This document shows, one piece after another, positions 11,236 through 21,023 of a DNA stretch of 64,000 bases (position 1 is its first letter; every line of letters starts with the position of its first letter). The notes under the pieces are model-generated. The model was not told the origin of the DNA. It worked only from the letters and a program-made list of their open reading frames with translations, and made no database searches. Both the position numbers and the translations under genes were made by a program. Source of the stretch: Adiantum capillus-veneris (Eukaryota; Streptophyta; Polypodiopsida; Polypodiales; Pteridaceae); contig CM043953.1 in assembly GCA_014529385.2 (NCBI GenBank), forward strand, positions 67,016,372-67,080,371, written 5' to 3'.

Positions 11236-12960
11236 TTATTCATGGAGCTCCTCTTGGCGTTGCTCCTTCATGTCAAAGACAACCTTCTTATGATTGTCAT
11301 TCCTGCAAATTAATTTCCCACTCTCCCAATCCTGCAAAGCTCGCATTTTCATTAGCCATGGTCTTCCTAGGATAAATGGATAACCACTTCCCTTGGTTGA
11401 CATAACATAAAAATCCACTGCCTTCTTAATGCCAAAGGCCTCCACAAAAACATTTTTACAAATTCCTACGCACCTAGCCTTGCTATTGTTTGCCATTTTC
11501 ACTTTGATTTCAGGTGTCTCATGGATGTGCATGCCTAGTCTTTGCATGAGTCCCTCTGTCATGATGCAAATTTGTGCACCCCCATCCACTAGACCTTTCC
11601 TAACCAATCTCCCTTTGATGTAACAGTCTAGCACCGGTGTAATGTCCTCATTCATTTCAGCTTGTGCAATTTTTACAACAGGAACACTCTCTTTTACCTT
11701 TCTCCTAGTGCTAACTGCCCTTGTTAAATCCCTCCTAACTTGTGGACATAATGCAAGAAATTGAGGCCATGAAATATCAGGACCCTTACCTCTCATGTCT
11801 TCCAACAAGTTGTATGGAGCCATACCATGTCCAAGAGGGAAGTCTTGGAGGTTGATACGACGTCGAGTCCTCTTGGTTTCCTTGGTTTCCTTTGCCTTCT
11901 TGCCTTGTCCATGGTCACTCTGTGATGTGACTCCTTCTTTCTCTTTACTTTTTCGTCGGCCACGCTTAATGCCATTAGCTTCCATGTCAACCTCATTTGA
12001 ATTTGTCACCTCTACCACATGCACATTTGGATCTGGCAAAGGTGGAACTCCTTCTACCCCTTGTGGAGGTGGTCTTGGTCCATTTGGCCTTTGTAGAAGC
12101 CTTGGTTGTTGACCAGCTCCTTCTCCGGCATTCATCACTGGGTAATTCAAGTTAGGTCTCCCTGGCTCTCCACGGGGCCAAGGACAATTATACATCCCAT
12201 GTCCAGACTCTCCGCAATTCCAACATTGCAAGACTCTCCTAGGTCGTGGGTCTCGCTCTTCAGACTTCTTTGCTTGTCCCTTTGGACCTACGGCTTGTGC
12301 AAGGTGAATTGACAGGCTGCTTAAGGATTCATTTAACTTCTCAATCACTTCAACCGTTACCTCAGGAAGCTCCTTAGATGTTGATGCTTGTGACTTACCT
12401 TTGGGTCTAAGACCTTCTATTGGAACCTCCCCCCTTAAGCACTTGAGTTTCCTATATTTCTCAGCAGCCCTAGTTTCAGCTGCATCAAAGGTAGCAGGTG
12501 CACCCGCCTCAACTTTTACCTTAAGGTCAGGAAAGAGTCCGGCTATGAACCTCTCCTTCTTTAGAAATTCTGCACCATCACCAGGGTTAGCAACATTTCG
12601 TATCCATAGAGCCCAAAGACGTAGGAACTCTTGCTTGTACAAGTAGTAGTCATCTAAGTCTTTTTGCTTATGAGAAACAATGTCTTGCCATAGCTTTTGA
12701 GTGTTTTGGGGATCAAAGAAGTATCTCTTGAAATGATTGACAACTTCCATGTAATTTTCTTTAACTTCCTCAGGCAAAGAGTCAAACCAAGTGCTAGCAT
12801 CTTTCCTAAGGACTACCTCAAACATTTCTACACGTTCTTGATCAGTTACTATCCTCTTGATACGACAAGACATCTTGAAATTTGCCAAAAATAATTCTGC
12901 ATCCTCTCCAGGCTCTCCAAAGAAAAGAGGATATCCAGACATTTGGCGTTGGTTCTCCAT
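11236..12960 (-). CDS. gag: Element A gag-protease
   Basis: The frame is open from 13017, but the first ATG-like start there is TTG; the first true ATG is at 12960 (MENQRQM), which I take as the start. Numbered from the frame opening, residues 30-190 are a retrotransposon gag capsid domain (with the FLANFK, WFDSLPEEV and FIAGLFPDL blocks). A CCHC zinc knuckle follows at C265-C268-H273-C278. A basic, proline-rich linker leads to an aspartic protease with the active site VDGGAQ (D478) and a downstream ILGRPWL flap-side motif. The usual active site is D-S/T-G-A; D-G-G-A is also present in element B, so it appears to be a family trait. The ORF ends in TAA (11236-11238), and the same frame stays open beyond it into pol. 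Confidence 0.93.
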   Translation of the reverse strand: MENQRQMSGYPLFFGEPGEDAELFLANFKMSCRIKRIVTDQERVEMFEVVLRKDASTWFDSLPEEVKENYMEVVNHFKRYFFDPQNTQKLWQDIVSHKQKDLDDYYLYKQEFLRLWALWIRNVANPGDGAEFLKKERFIAGLFPDLKVKVEAGAPATFDAAETRAAEKYRKLKCLRGEVPIEGLRPKGKSQASTSKELPEVTVEVIEKLNESLSSLSIHLAQAVGPKGQAKKSEERDPRPRRVLQCWNCGESGHGMYNCPWPRGEPGRPNLNYPVMNAGEGAGQQPRLLQRPNGPRPPPQGVEGVPPLPDPNVHVVEVTNSNEVDMEANGIKRGRRKSKEKEGVTSQSDHGQGKKAKETKETKRTRRRINLQDFPLGHGMAPYNLLEDMRGKGPDISWPQFLALCPQVRRDLTRAVSTRRKVKESVPVVKIAQAEMNEDITPVLDCYIKGRLVRKGLVDGGAQICIMTEGLMQRLGMHIHETPEIKVKMANNSKARCVGICKNVFVEAFGIKKAVDFYVMSTKGSGYPFILGRPWLMKMRALQDWESGKLICRNDNHKKVVFDMKEQRQEELHE

Positions 12961-13043
12961 TGAATTGATTTCAAAGTGACACGTTTTGTTTTTTCTTTCT
13001 TTAAAAGATCTACACAATAATATTCTCTAAATTGCAATCTATT

Positions 13044-13481
13044 CTACAACAAAATAAAAATATTCACATCAAATGACCTATGATAATCAATGAGAGGTAC
13101 GATGACAGGGTTTGGTGACGCGAGAATTTCTCCTACTCTTTGGGCACCAAACATGAACACCATACGTTGTTGAAAATGGATTTTTCTACTAATTGCAATG
13201 TTTATTCTAATGTGTGGAGTGAAATGAAAGGGGAAAACCTCTATTCTTGGGCCATTATCCATTGTCTATGCATGCCCTTATGCTTAAAACAAAACAAAAA
13301 TATAGACGTCCAAACTAAGGTCGTACCTAATGAGAGGCAAAATAAAAGGATTTACTGATGCGTTTATCTCTGCCAACCTAAGAGGACCTAAAATTCTACG
13401 AATTACACGTTGAAATTGCAACTTAGTACTAACAATTATGTGTACCTTTTGCCTTGCAATGGGAATGAAGGGATCATACAA
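13044..13481 (-). repeat. Duplicated leader segment of element A with two related short frames
   Basis: Two diverged copies of about 220 bp lie side by side between the primer-binding site and gag (about 13044-13262 and 13284-13481). Each has a short minus-strand frame, and the two peptides align over some 60 residues with many conservative changes, sharing GEI/AEI, ASPNPVIVPLI/ASVNPFILPLI and DVNIFIL/DVYIFVL. The two frames are in the same phase, 219 bp apart. They could be upstream ORFs or simply a structured leader repeat. I do not recognise a family. Confidence 0.6.
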
Positions 13482-13555
13482 ATTCTCGTGATTTATGCAA
13501 GCTACTTGATTATGCTAAAGGTTGAGCCTACACAAAACATACACAAGCCTGTCCT

Positions 13556-13573
13556 CCGTGGGGGCACCAAAAT
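13556..13573 (-). promoter_or_regulatory. Primer-binding site of element A
   Basis: Read on the minus strand, TGGTGCCCCCACGGAGGA begins three bases after the 5' LTR ends. The TGG start pairs with a tRNA CCA tail. I cannot assign the tRNA with confidence. Confidence 0.7.
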
Positions 13574-14599
13574 TGAGGCGGTCCGGGGCGGGCAACAAGA
13601 GAGGCGACCTCTAAACACCCCTCAAGGTTCCCGTGCTGCTCAATTGGGGCTGGGGCAACCACAAGCACAACACAACAACAAACCCACAGCCAAACCCAAA
13701 CAAGATAGGGGCACCACCTAGTTATGGTATGCGAACTAGGACACAAGAGAGATTTTGGCACAACCAAGAAGATGCACCACACAACACACACAAACAACCT
13801 CACACCAAGACACACACAAACTGGACCAGAGAGAGCTAGAGCAAAGGGAAGAGAGAGAGAAAAGAATCTTGCGTAATACCTTATTTGTGACTTGCAAATG
13901 GAGATGGTTTGTTATGATGCTATCGTAGAACTTGTATAAAACTCACTCAATGCTTAGTGATTGCTAAACATTGCCAAAAAACACACACACTGTCTTAGGG
14001 TGTGGGGGACCTCTCACCACAGTACCCTCTTACAATGGACACAAAACTGGCAATGAAAAACACACTAAAAAACTTTCTAAAATCAAGATCAACTGATAAA
14101 AACTCAAAATACACAAGTCACCTTGAATTCACCAAACCGTATTGCACAAATGGAAGGACGAAGATTTGAACGTCGAATCACGCCTTTGATGCACCAAACC
14201 TCAATTTATTGATGATAAAGGAGCATATACAATAGTGGTTTTGAGATTTGTGAAACTCACGCTCTCTCACTTGCAATGTGTAGCTTGAAAGCTTCTCTCA
14301 CACCAAGAGTGAAGCTCACAAGTGGTTGCTACACCTAAGTCTCTCCTCATGCATAGAGTGTTGGGGTGCTATGTGAGATGTTGGAGGTTGTTTTACAAGA
14401 AGGAGAGGGGCCTATTTATAGGTTGGAGACCCCTCATTAAGATTATTGGAAATCCTAATTTACAAGCTAACAAATCAGGATTATGATTTTTTTGAATATC
14501 AAAACATTGCGGGCCTTCTTTGTCTGCTTGAGTCATGGGTGTGGGCTCAAAAGAGAGCATTATTGATGGTAGATAAGGTGAAAGTAAGTTTTAAGGAAG

Positions 14600-14646
<47 letters not shown>

Positions 14647-16255
14647 ACTATACATGTCTTGAGGTGAGGTGTCTTTTATGGTTAGGTCAATGCTATTTTG
14701 TGTTAGTATGTTAGTCGTTAGTAATCACTAGAAAGTTAATGTTACATTTACAATGGGTAGAGTGAGTTGATTTGATGAAGAAAGAGGAGTGAATTAAAAG
14801 AGAATCATTGAGATGGTGAAGCTTTGAAGAAGCTTGAACTCACCCTTATGTAGATTATGGAAAAAATGACCGCTGGTCTTCTTCTTCTTCTTCGCTTCTT
14901 TACGCCGCCGCCACGGTTGACCACCACGATGAAAAGAGGATTTGTTGATGAAAAATCCTCAATTTGCAGAAGTTATCATGGTTAAGATGCTGAATTTTAG
15001 ATATTTTAGGAGAGGTAAATGAAATTGTAACATAGAAGCAATAGAGAGAGACATGGAGAGGGTGTATGTATGTAGAGGTTCATAAAAGAACTATAGGGAT
15101 GAGAGAGAAGGGTAATGGTGAAGAGGGTGGGAGAAGCCATGGAAATTGCAGGTTTGAGTGAGGGAAGGAAAGGGAGGGATGTGTAAGAGTGAGTAGGTGT
15201 GTGGAAGGGTGAGAGAAGACTAAGGGCTACTTGTGAGAAAAGTGGGCAGACTGGGGTCCACTCAAAAAATCATAGCTCACTGCTGGTAGCTCCAAAAATC
15301 ATGAAAACATTTGAGGTGATTATTCAGAGCGTGGGCTACATTTTCTCTTTTGACCACCGCTCCAAATTCGGAGTGGAGATAAGTGCCAAAACTCTCACCA
15401 AAAAGCCTGTTTTTTATGCCTGCAAAAGTCTTTTAGTGGCCCCCTCCTTTGTTGAATTTGTACAATGCATCCAAGAGTGAGCCCCTCCTTTGTCATATTA
15501 TAATACAAAGCATTCAAGTTGCCCTTGACCCATGCATGGAGGAGGATTATTGGTGAAATAAGAAATATATACATGGTGGGACTAGTGTATGGACTATTCA
15601 TGGACTTTAGCTCAATGAGCACATGGTGTTACAATAATGAGTAAAAATAATAATAAAAATATGGAGGAGTTATGGATATGAAAAGATATTGGAATCATAT
15701 GATATGGTCCCTCCTTGAATTATTTTGGGTGAAAGAGGAAAAGGTATGCAAGTAAATAATATAATAAAAGTAACCAATGAGTAGAAATCAATTTTTTGTT
15801 TTCACGAGGGTGAGGGTGAAAATGTGGGAGTGATTTGTATAAAGGAAAAATATGAGGTTAGAGTGTTCATATTGGCAAAAAATATAATTATGGTGTAAGA
15901 GGATGAAAGAAGGTGTACATAGGTTTAATAAAACACACACCTAAGTAGAAATATTTAAATAAAATACCAAAATAATTATAAAAAATCCCTATATTTAGGC
16001 CATATATACAATGAAATATTTACACACAAAGAGGCCATAATATATTTTTATTTTTTTATTTTATTTATTTATTTTTGGCTCACCTAGCCTAGTGACTAGC
16101 TAGCTGAGGGTTTTTAAGAAGATATGGGAAAAGCCCCCTAACTCACACACGCCTATGTACAGTGAAATGGTAGGGATAGCCATAGCGTTTGGGTGAATTT
16201 GGTAGGGTGGAGTAATCTAGTATGGCAATTATGGAGAGCCGAAAAACGGCTATCA
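13574..16255 (-). repeat. 5' LTR of element A (2682 bp)
   Basis: The partner of 4962-7651. It holds the predicted promoter near 14411 and a GA run (about 14602-14644) that is shorter than that in the 3' LTR, showing that the microsatellite has changed length since insertion. Confidence 0.96.
14411..14420 (-). promoter_or_regulatory. TATA box in element A 5' LTR
   Basis: On the minus strand, CTATAAATAGGCCCC is a strong plant TATA context, the only good one I saw in the LTR. Transcription would start about 30 bp on, near 14380, giving an R-U5 region of about 800 bp. The same motif is in the 3' LTR near 5800-5811. Confidence 0.7.
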
Positions 16256-17870
16256 CTGGCTAACCTGCACTATGTATCGATACCAAATTGATGTTTGCAT
16301 TTGAAACCGTCCGAACTTGATCCGATAGCTACTGCGTACATGGATCTTTTCTCATAGAATCCGCCACCAAATCATGGTTATTGGCAAGAAGAGAGCTCTA
16401 AAGCAGCAATTTCTATGCATTCAAATCCACACCACGAGCATTCCCTGCTTTGTATGCATCTGCTGAAGAGCAACGCTGTAGTATACTACTGTTGCTAATC
16501 TCAACTGCAGCTGCATTGGCTGCCGCCTGCACGCGGTTTGGAAAGAGAATCTCTTTGCATATCGCAATATTAGCCACATTGTCTATAAAAAATTTTCTAT
16601 CCCACCCAGATATTGAATGGCCAATAGTGAACTATTGTTGGAGGCTAATAGGTCCTAACATATTGGTATGCCTATCTCTCGATATGCCATTACTCCGCTA
16701 TCCTTGTTCTTCGGCTTCTCCAGCATCAAAGCTCTTTGTGTGGAAAAAAGAATTAGCTTCCGCTTCTGCTCTTTGACTATTCTTTTGATCCTAGTCCGCA
16801 GCGTAGGCACTTGCATGATTGACTACTTGACTTCCGCTGCAATGCTGTTGCATCTCCTTGGAGCTACACATTCACCAACTCCAACGGACACCATATTCTG
16901 CGTTGAATTGGTTATGAGAGATGTCTTTGTTTGTTTGCAGATCGTTCTGAAATGCTTGTCTCATCAAATTTTCAAATAGGCTATCAACAGAGTTGGACGA
17001 GGAGTGCGACTCAAGTCAACAAGTCATCAGACCGTGATTGTGCATAGTGACAATATTCCCTAATGCCTTTCCCTCGACATTGAGCTGTCTCTCACTAATC
17101 TCCTCACACTCTCTGCTAAAAGCGCAAGCAGTTAGTACTGAAGCCGCTGGCTTAATTACTTGAGGACAACCATCACAGCTTCGGTGTGATAGATCCTGCT
17201 AAGATTTTTTGTCCTCATGTCCACTTCGACGTCTATTCTTTTCATTATTTCGACCTCTTCCAGTTGCATCGGCAACACCCTGACAACACCAGCAGAAAAA
17301 TGTGTTGAACGGGCGAGTTTTGGTGGTTCGACTCCAAATTAGGCCAACTGATCATCGATTGAAATCTGATTATCTTCTGTTTCAGTAGCACTAGAACAGA
17401 CCTCTGCCATTGGTTGATCGCACAGAATATCTGATCTTTTAGAATGCTCATCACGTCGGCAAGCATCCGAAGTACCCTCTAGCTTGATGATCTACGAAAT
17501 ATAACTAGGGTTTGAAAGGTCTTTGGTACTCATTTCTGGTTCTGCTTGGCTTGCTGCTTCACAGGCAAACTGCGCGGAAAAGAATTGGTGTGAAACTTGA
17601 GAATTAGGCATGGGGATCTGCTGCATATCATTTCCATGAACATTGAAGGATGGCCGAGGGTACTGAATCCGCACGAGATCATATACTTGGAGCGGAATAA
17701 TGCTGTCCATATGTAGTTGTCTGCCGAAAAGTGTTGAGTAAGGTAGTAATTGAAGCTGGACATACTGTTCAACTCGAAGCTGCTATGATCGTTGTGTGGG
17801 GAAGGCACAAGCAGGCTGCACTGCAAAAGAAGGCCGATTAGGAGGCGCAAGGAGCTTTCCCCACACAAGC
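16256..17870 (-). pseudogene. Decayed coding region of unknown family
   Basis: On the minus strand, from about 17870 down to 16270, long frames join across a few stops and frameshifts and have protein-like composition. They are rich in Ser, Asn, Gln and acidic residues, with phrases such as NPSYIS, CDQPMAEVCSSATETEDNQ, ACAFSRECEEISERQLN and SVDSLFENLMRQAFQNDLQ. This resembles the disordered parts of plant regulatory proteins, but I could not match a domain. Several stops interrupt every frame, so it is not an intact gene unless introns explain them. It abuts the element A 5' LTR, so element A may have landed in or beside it. Confidence 0.4.
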
Positions 17871-17914
17871 AGGCTACACTGCAAAAGAAGGCCGATTAGG
17901 AGGCGCAAGGAGCT
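17806..17914. repeat. 51-bp tandem duplication
   Basis: 17806-17856 and 17864-17914 are the same apart from one base (gcaggctGcactgc versus gcaggctAcactgc), separated by 7 bases. It sits at the start of the decayed minus-strand coding region. The high identity indicates a recent event. Confidence 0.9.
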
Positions 17915-18583
17915 GTTTCTGGGAACCTACGAACTGCTTGTGGAGAAGAGCGACTGCTTCTGTACGAGAGCAACGACACTAGGTTTTTTATTTATTTAAT
18001 TCACTTGGCAGCTTTTCGCGTGGAGTTTTTTTTAGAGCTTTTCTTTAGAGTGATGTTTTTTTTTTAATTTAAATCTAATGCCACGTGGTGGCTTCTGCGT
18101 TTAGATATTGCAAAAAGCACCGTGGGCTCAGCAAGTAAAGACTTTGTTGCTTACATTACTTATCTTTCTCCTTTAGATCCTTTAAATTCTTATAAAGAGT
18201 AGTAGTAACAAAACACAAAAACAAATTTATATCTAAGATCTAAGTTTTTTAATATCAAGTCTTCATATATATGTTTCTCTTTTTTGTCCAAAAATCCTTA
18301 GACATTAAGAAAGAGACGGAATTGGTGAATTGAAGATCACTCGACCATCACCACAAGGCAAAGTGACTATATGCACATTTTCCATGTCCATGCATGAGCA
18401 TTTCTATCAAGGAAATTAGAATCCTCTCAGCTCCTTGAATCTATATTGTAATGTATGATACACAAGGATCTTCTTGGGTACACATGGAATGTGCTTCTCT
18501 AAGGATAGTACATTTGTCTATAGATCATTCAATGCAGCATGTGTACCTCTTTTGGGAAGACTATTTGGAATTAAATGTGTCTG

Positions 18584-18633
<50 letters not shown>

Positions 18634-19523
18634 GATATATATAGGTGAGATCAAGTTGGGAAGAGTGAGCCATATACAGATCCAACACCTCCACTCTAAA
18701 AAAGTTCTCTAACTTTGGATGAAAAAGATTCTAGGGAGTAAAAGGAAAAAACCCAAGCCCCTGTATAAATCTAAAAATAGTTTTGTAGGTCTCTAACTAG
18801 ATTCTAGCTATAAGAACTTAATTGGTGTGGGGTACAACCTGCTTTTGGCAACAACAATTGACTTTATCTGAGACCATGCATTCATGAAAACAAAAATATT
18901 GGACCCACTATTCCAAGAGTTCTGAAAGACCATTTTATGATTTTTTATTTTTTATTTTAATTTTTGATGAGTACCCTCGCCCTTCAAATTGTAGAGATTT
19001 TACATATTTAGGAAGTTAATTTAATATTTTGAAAGACACATTTAAATTGACGTATAAAGGAGAACGTGCAAGAGACATAATCTTAACCTTTTAATAATGT
19101 GGAAGGAAGGTTTGGATCATCTTGGCAGAAAGATTTTTTGAAATTTAGATTTGTCAATTTCAAAATAGGGTTTACAAGAAAAAAAACTAGAAAATACAAT
19201 AGTCACAAGAGCAAGGAGGTTCCCAACAACCAAATCTTCTAGGCAACTTGGGTAACCTAGTAATCGAAAATGATTGGAAACGGTATGCTATGAAGAAGAC
19301 TTACATAATGTCAAACCTCTTAGAGGAGTCATGTTCATGGCTAGCAGCTTGAGTTCAAGCAAGGTTAGTATTCATCATGCTAAGCTTGAGAACTCTTACA
19401 AGATTGAAGATTGTCGGACAACGATCATAAGGTTACTTGAGTGCCTTAGATGCTAATTCAACATTACAATGACGAGCATGTGGGGATAAAATGGTTTGAT
19501 ACATTGTAGTACCGCTCTGTGTG
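17915..19523. other. AT-rich spacer with a CA microsatellite
   Basis: No gene was recognised. It contains T-rich stretches near 17980-18075 and an (AC)n run at about 18586-18629 followed by a short AT run. It ends at the 5' LTR of element T. Confidence 0.55.
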
Positions 19524-20481
19524 TGTTGACCGCTGGGTCAACAACACAACATAACTCAAGTTTCGTACCAAAGTCTTATCTTTTGCGAGTTATGAAATGC
19601 TGCGGATTATGGCTATAAACGTCATTTATAATGAGTAGTTATTTTAGTTTCAGAAGCCGGGGTGCAATGACACTTCCAAATTGTAAATACAAAGCCATTT
19701 GACCCTTTCAACCCCATTTTTGGTTAAACCTAAGGTAGCCTTAGTATATAAGGTACCTAGGTCATTTTGTAAAGGAGACTTTAATCATAATTAAGTTTTA
19801 GCGTTGCCGTCTACTGTGTGTGAGAGAGAAAGAGAGTGAGCGTAAGCTTCATCCTCTCGCTACACCCGGCTCGCTCAACACTTTGGAGATCCGACTGTAC
19901 CATTGCTGTAGGCTCGAGGAGAGCTACGTGACAACGCCAAGCATTCCACGCGAGACGAAGCGCACACGTCGACGCATCTACGAGCTATTTGTGGCCGTAA
20001 GTGTATCAAACGATGTCTGTTTTCTACGTGCTAGTAGTCTATAGAATCGTGGCGACATAAGCTACGCATAGGTACTCATCAATTTCAGTTTCGGGCACTT
20101 TCAAAATTCTGCTCTGTCATCCTACGCGTTTTTCGCAAATAGGTTTAGAGTGAGGGTTTTGAGTGTAGAAGCGTAGGGACAGGTGTATCCTAGTGAGAGG
20201 ATGGTGTTCCTTAAGTTTCATACGAATCTGGCATGATTAGGTGAGTTACCTTCCGTATGTGTGTATGTGGCTAGGTGGTGTAGTTGAGAGCAGTGAGGTT
20301 CTTGATTGTGGTTTAGTTGGCCTTCCAGAGTGTTGTATGTGTAGGATGGTCTCAGCCTGACAAGCTAAAGAGATTTCCTCCGTGTGCCTATCGTGTCATC
20401 TGTATCCTCGATTGACATTATGTTGATCTAGGCAGTGTTTGCATGCACTTCATGGGTGTGTGAGTCGCTCTCCGTCCAACA
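19524..20481 (+). repeat. 5' LTR of element T (958 bp)
   Basis: Begins TGTTGACC, ends CCAACA, and its first 376 bp match 30417-30792. It contains a TATA box and one partial copy (20116-20128) of the palindrome half-site found in the leader. Confidence 0.85.
19745..19753 (+). promoter_or_regulatory. TATA box in element T 5' LTR
   Basis: TAGTATATAAGGTACC is present in both LTR copies (again near 30637-30645). Transcription is expected to start about 30 bp downstream. Confidence 0.6.
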
Positions 20482-20482
20482 T

Positions 20483-20500
20483 TGGCGCCGTTGCCGGGGA
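20483..20500 (+). promoter_or_regulatory. Primer-binding site of element T, tRNA-Asp type
   Basis: TGGCGCCGTTGCCGGGGA starts one base after the LTR. This is the well-known complement of the plant tRNA-Asp 3' end used by Athila and many Tat elements. Confidence 0.92.
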
Positions 20501-21023
20501 CACAAAAACCTAAGTAGGTTTCCTACTAACACTCGTGTGATAGTTGCTTGATTTAGTTTCGGCTAAAGAAAACGTTTTTCTTAAGTGGATCCGGAAGAGG
20601 ATATTCCGCGATCAAGTGGATAGCCAGGAAGCGTGTGTCTTGCTGAGGGTCTGCGACTAGATAGGTTTAGTTAGGATCTATGGATTAGAGTAGTTGTTGG
20701 TGGTCGAGTGATTTGTGAGGTGATAAAGGGTTTACTAGTCCATGTGTGGCAGTGAAGCGTTTTTCTACTCATAGATGCAAAACCCCATATGATTTGTAGG
20801 AGTAGCTTTAGGTAAGTGATCCGATTCTGATCTAGAGCTATTCAACACTGAATTATTTGCTAAAGTGCTTGGTTGCATTTGAAATCATGGAAAAGTGTGC
20901 TTTTGAGGGTAAAAATGCATTAAACAAGCTTTTGTGGACATTTTTGTATGACTGACTGATGTTGTGCATATAAAAGAGCATTTGCAAGGGTTCTGTGAAG
21001 AAAACTTGCAATTCTGTAAACAT

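Larger units (their letters stand above)
4962..16255 (-). mobile_element. Element A: full-length Tat-type Ty3/gypsy LTR retrotransposon
   Basis: The element is bounded by two near-identical LTRs (4962-7651 and 13574-16255), each starting TG and ending CA. The short direct repeat CTGG flanks the outside at 4958-4961 and 16256-16259, consistent with a target-site duplication, although 4 bp rather than the usual 5 for Ty3 elements. Between the LTRs, on the minus strand, lie a primer-binding site, a gag-protease ORF, a pol ORF (RT, RNase H, second RNase H, integrase) and a polypurine tract, in the Ty3 order. The second, archaeal-type RNase H places it in the Tat clade. All key catalytic residues inspected are present, and the LTRs differ only at scattered sites, so the insertion is fairly young. 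Confidence 0.96.

Noticed and set aside
11795-12112. 105-codon plus-strand frame opposite gag of element A
   Set aside because: A shadow of the gag ORF; no domain and no promoter.
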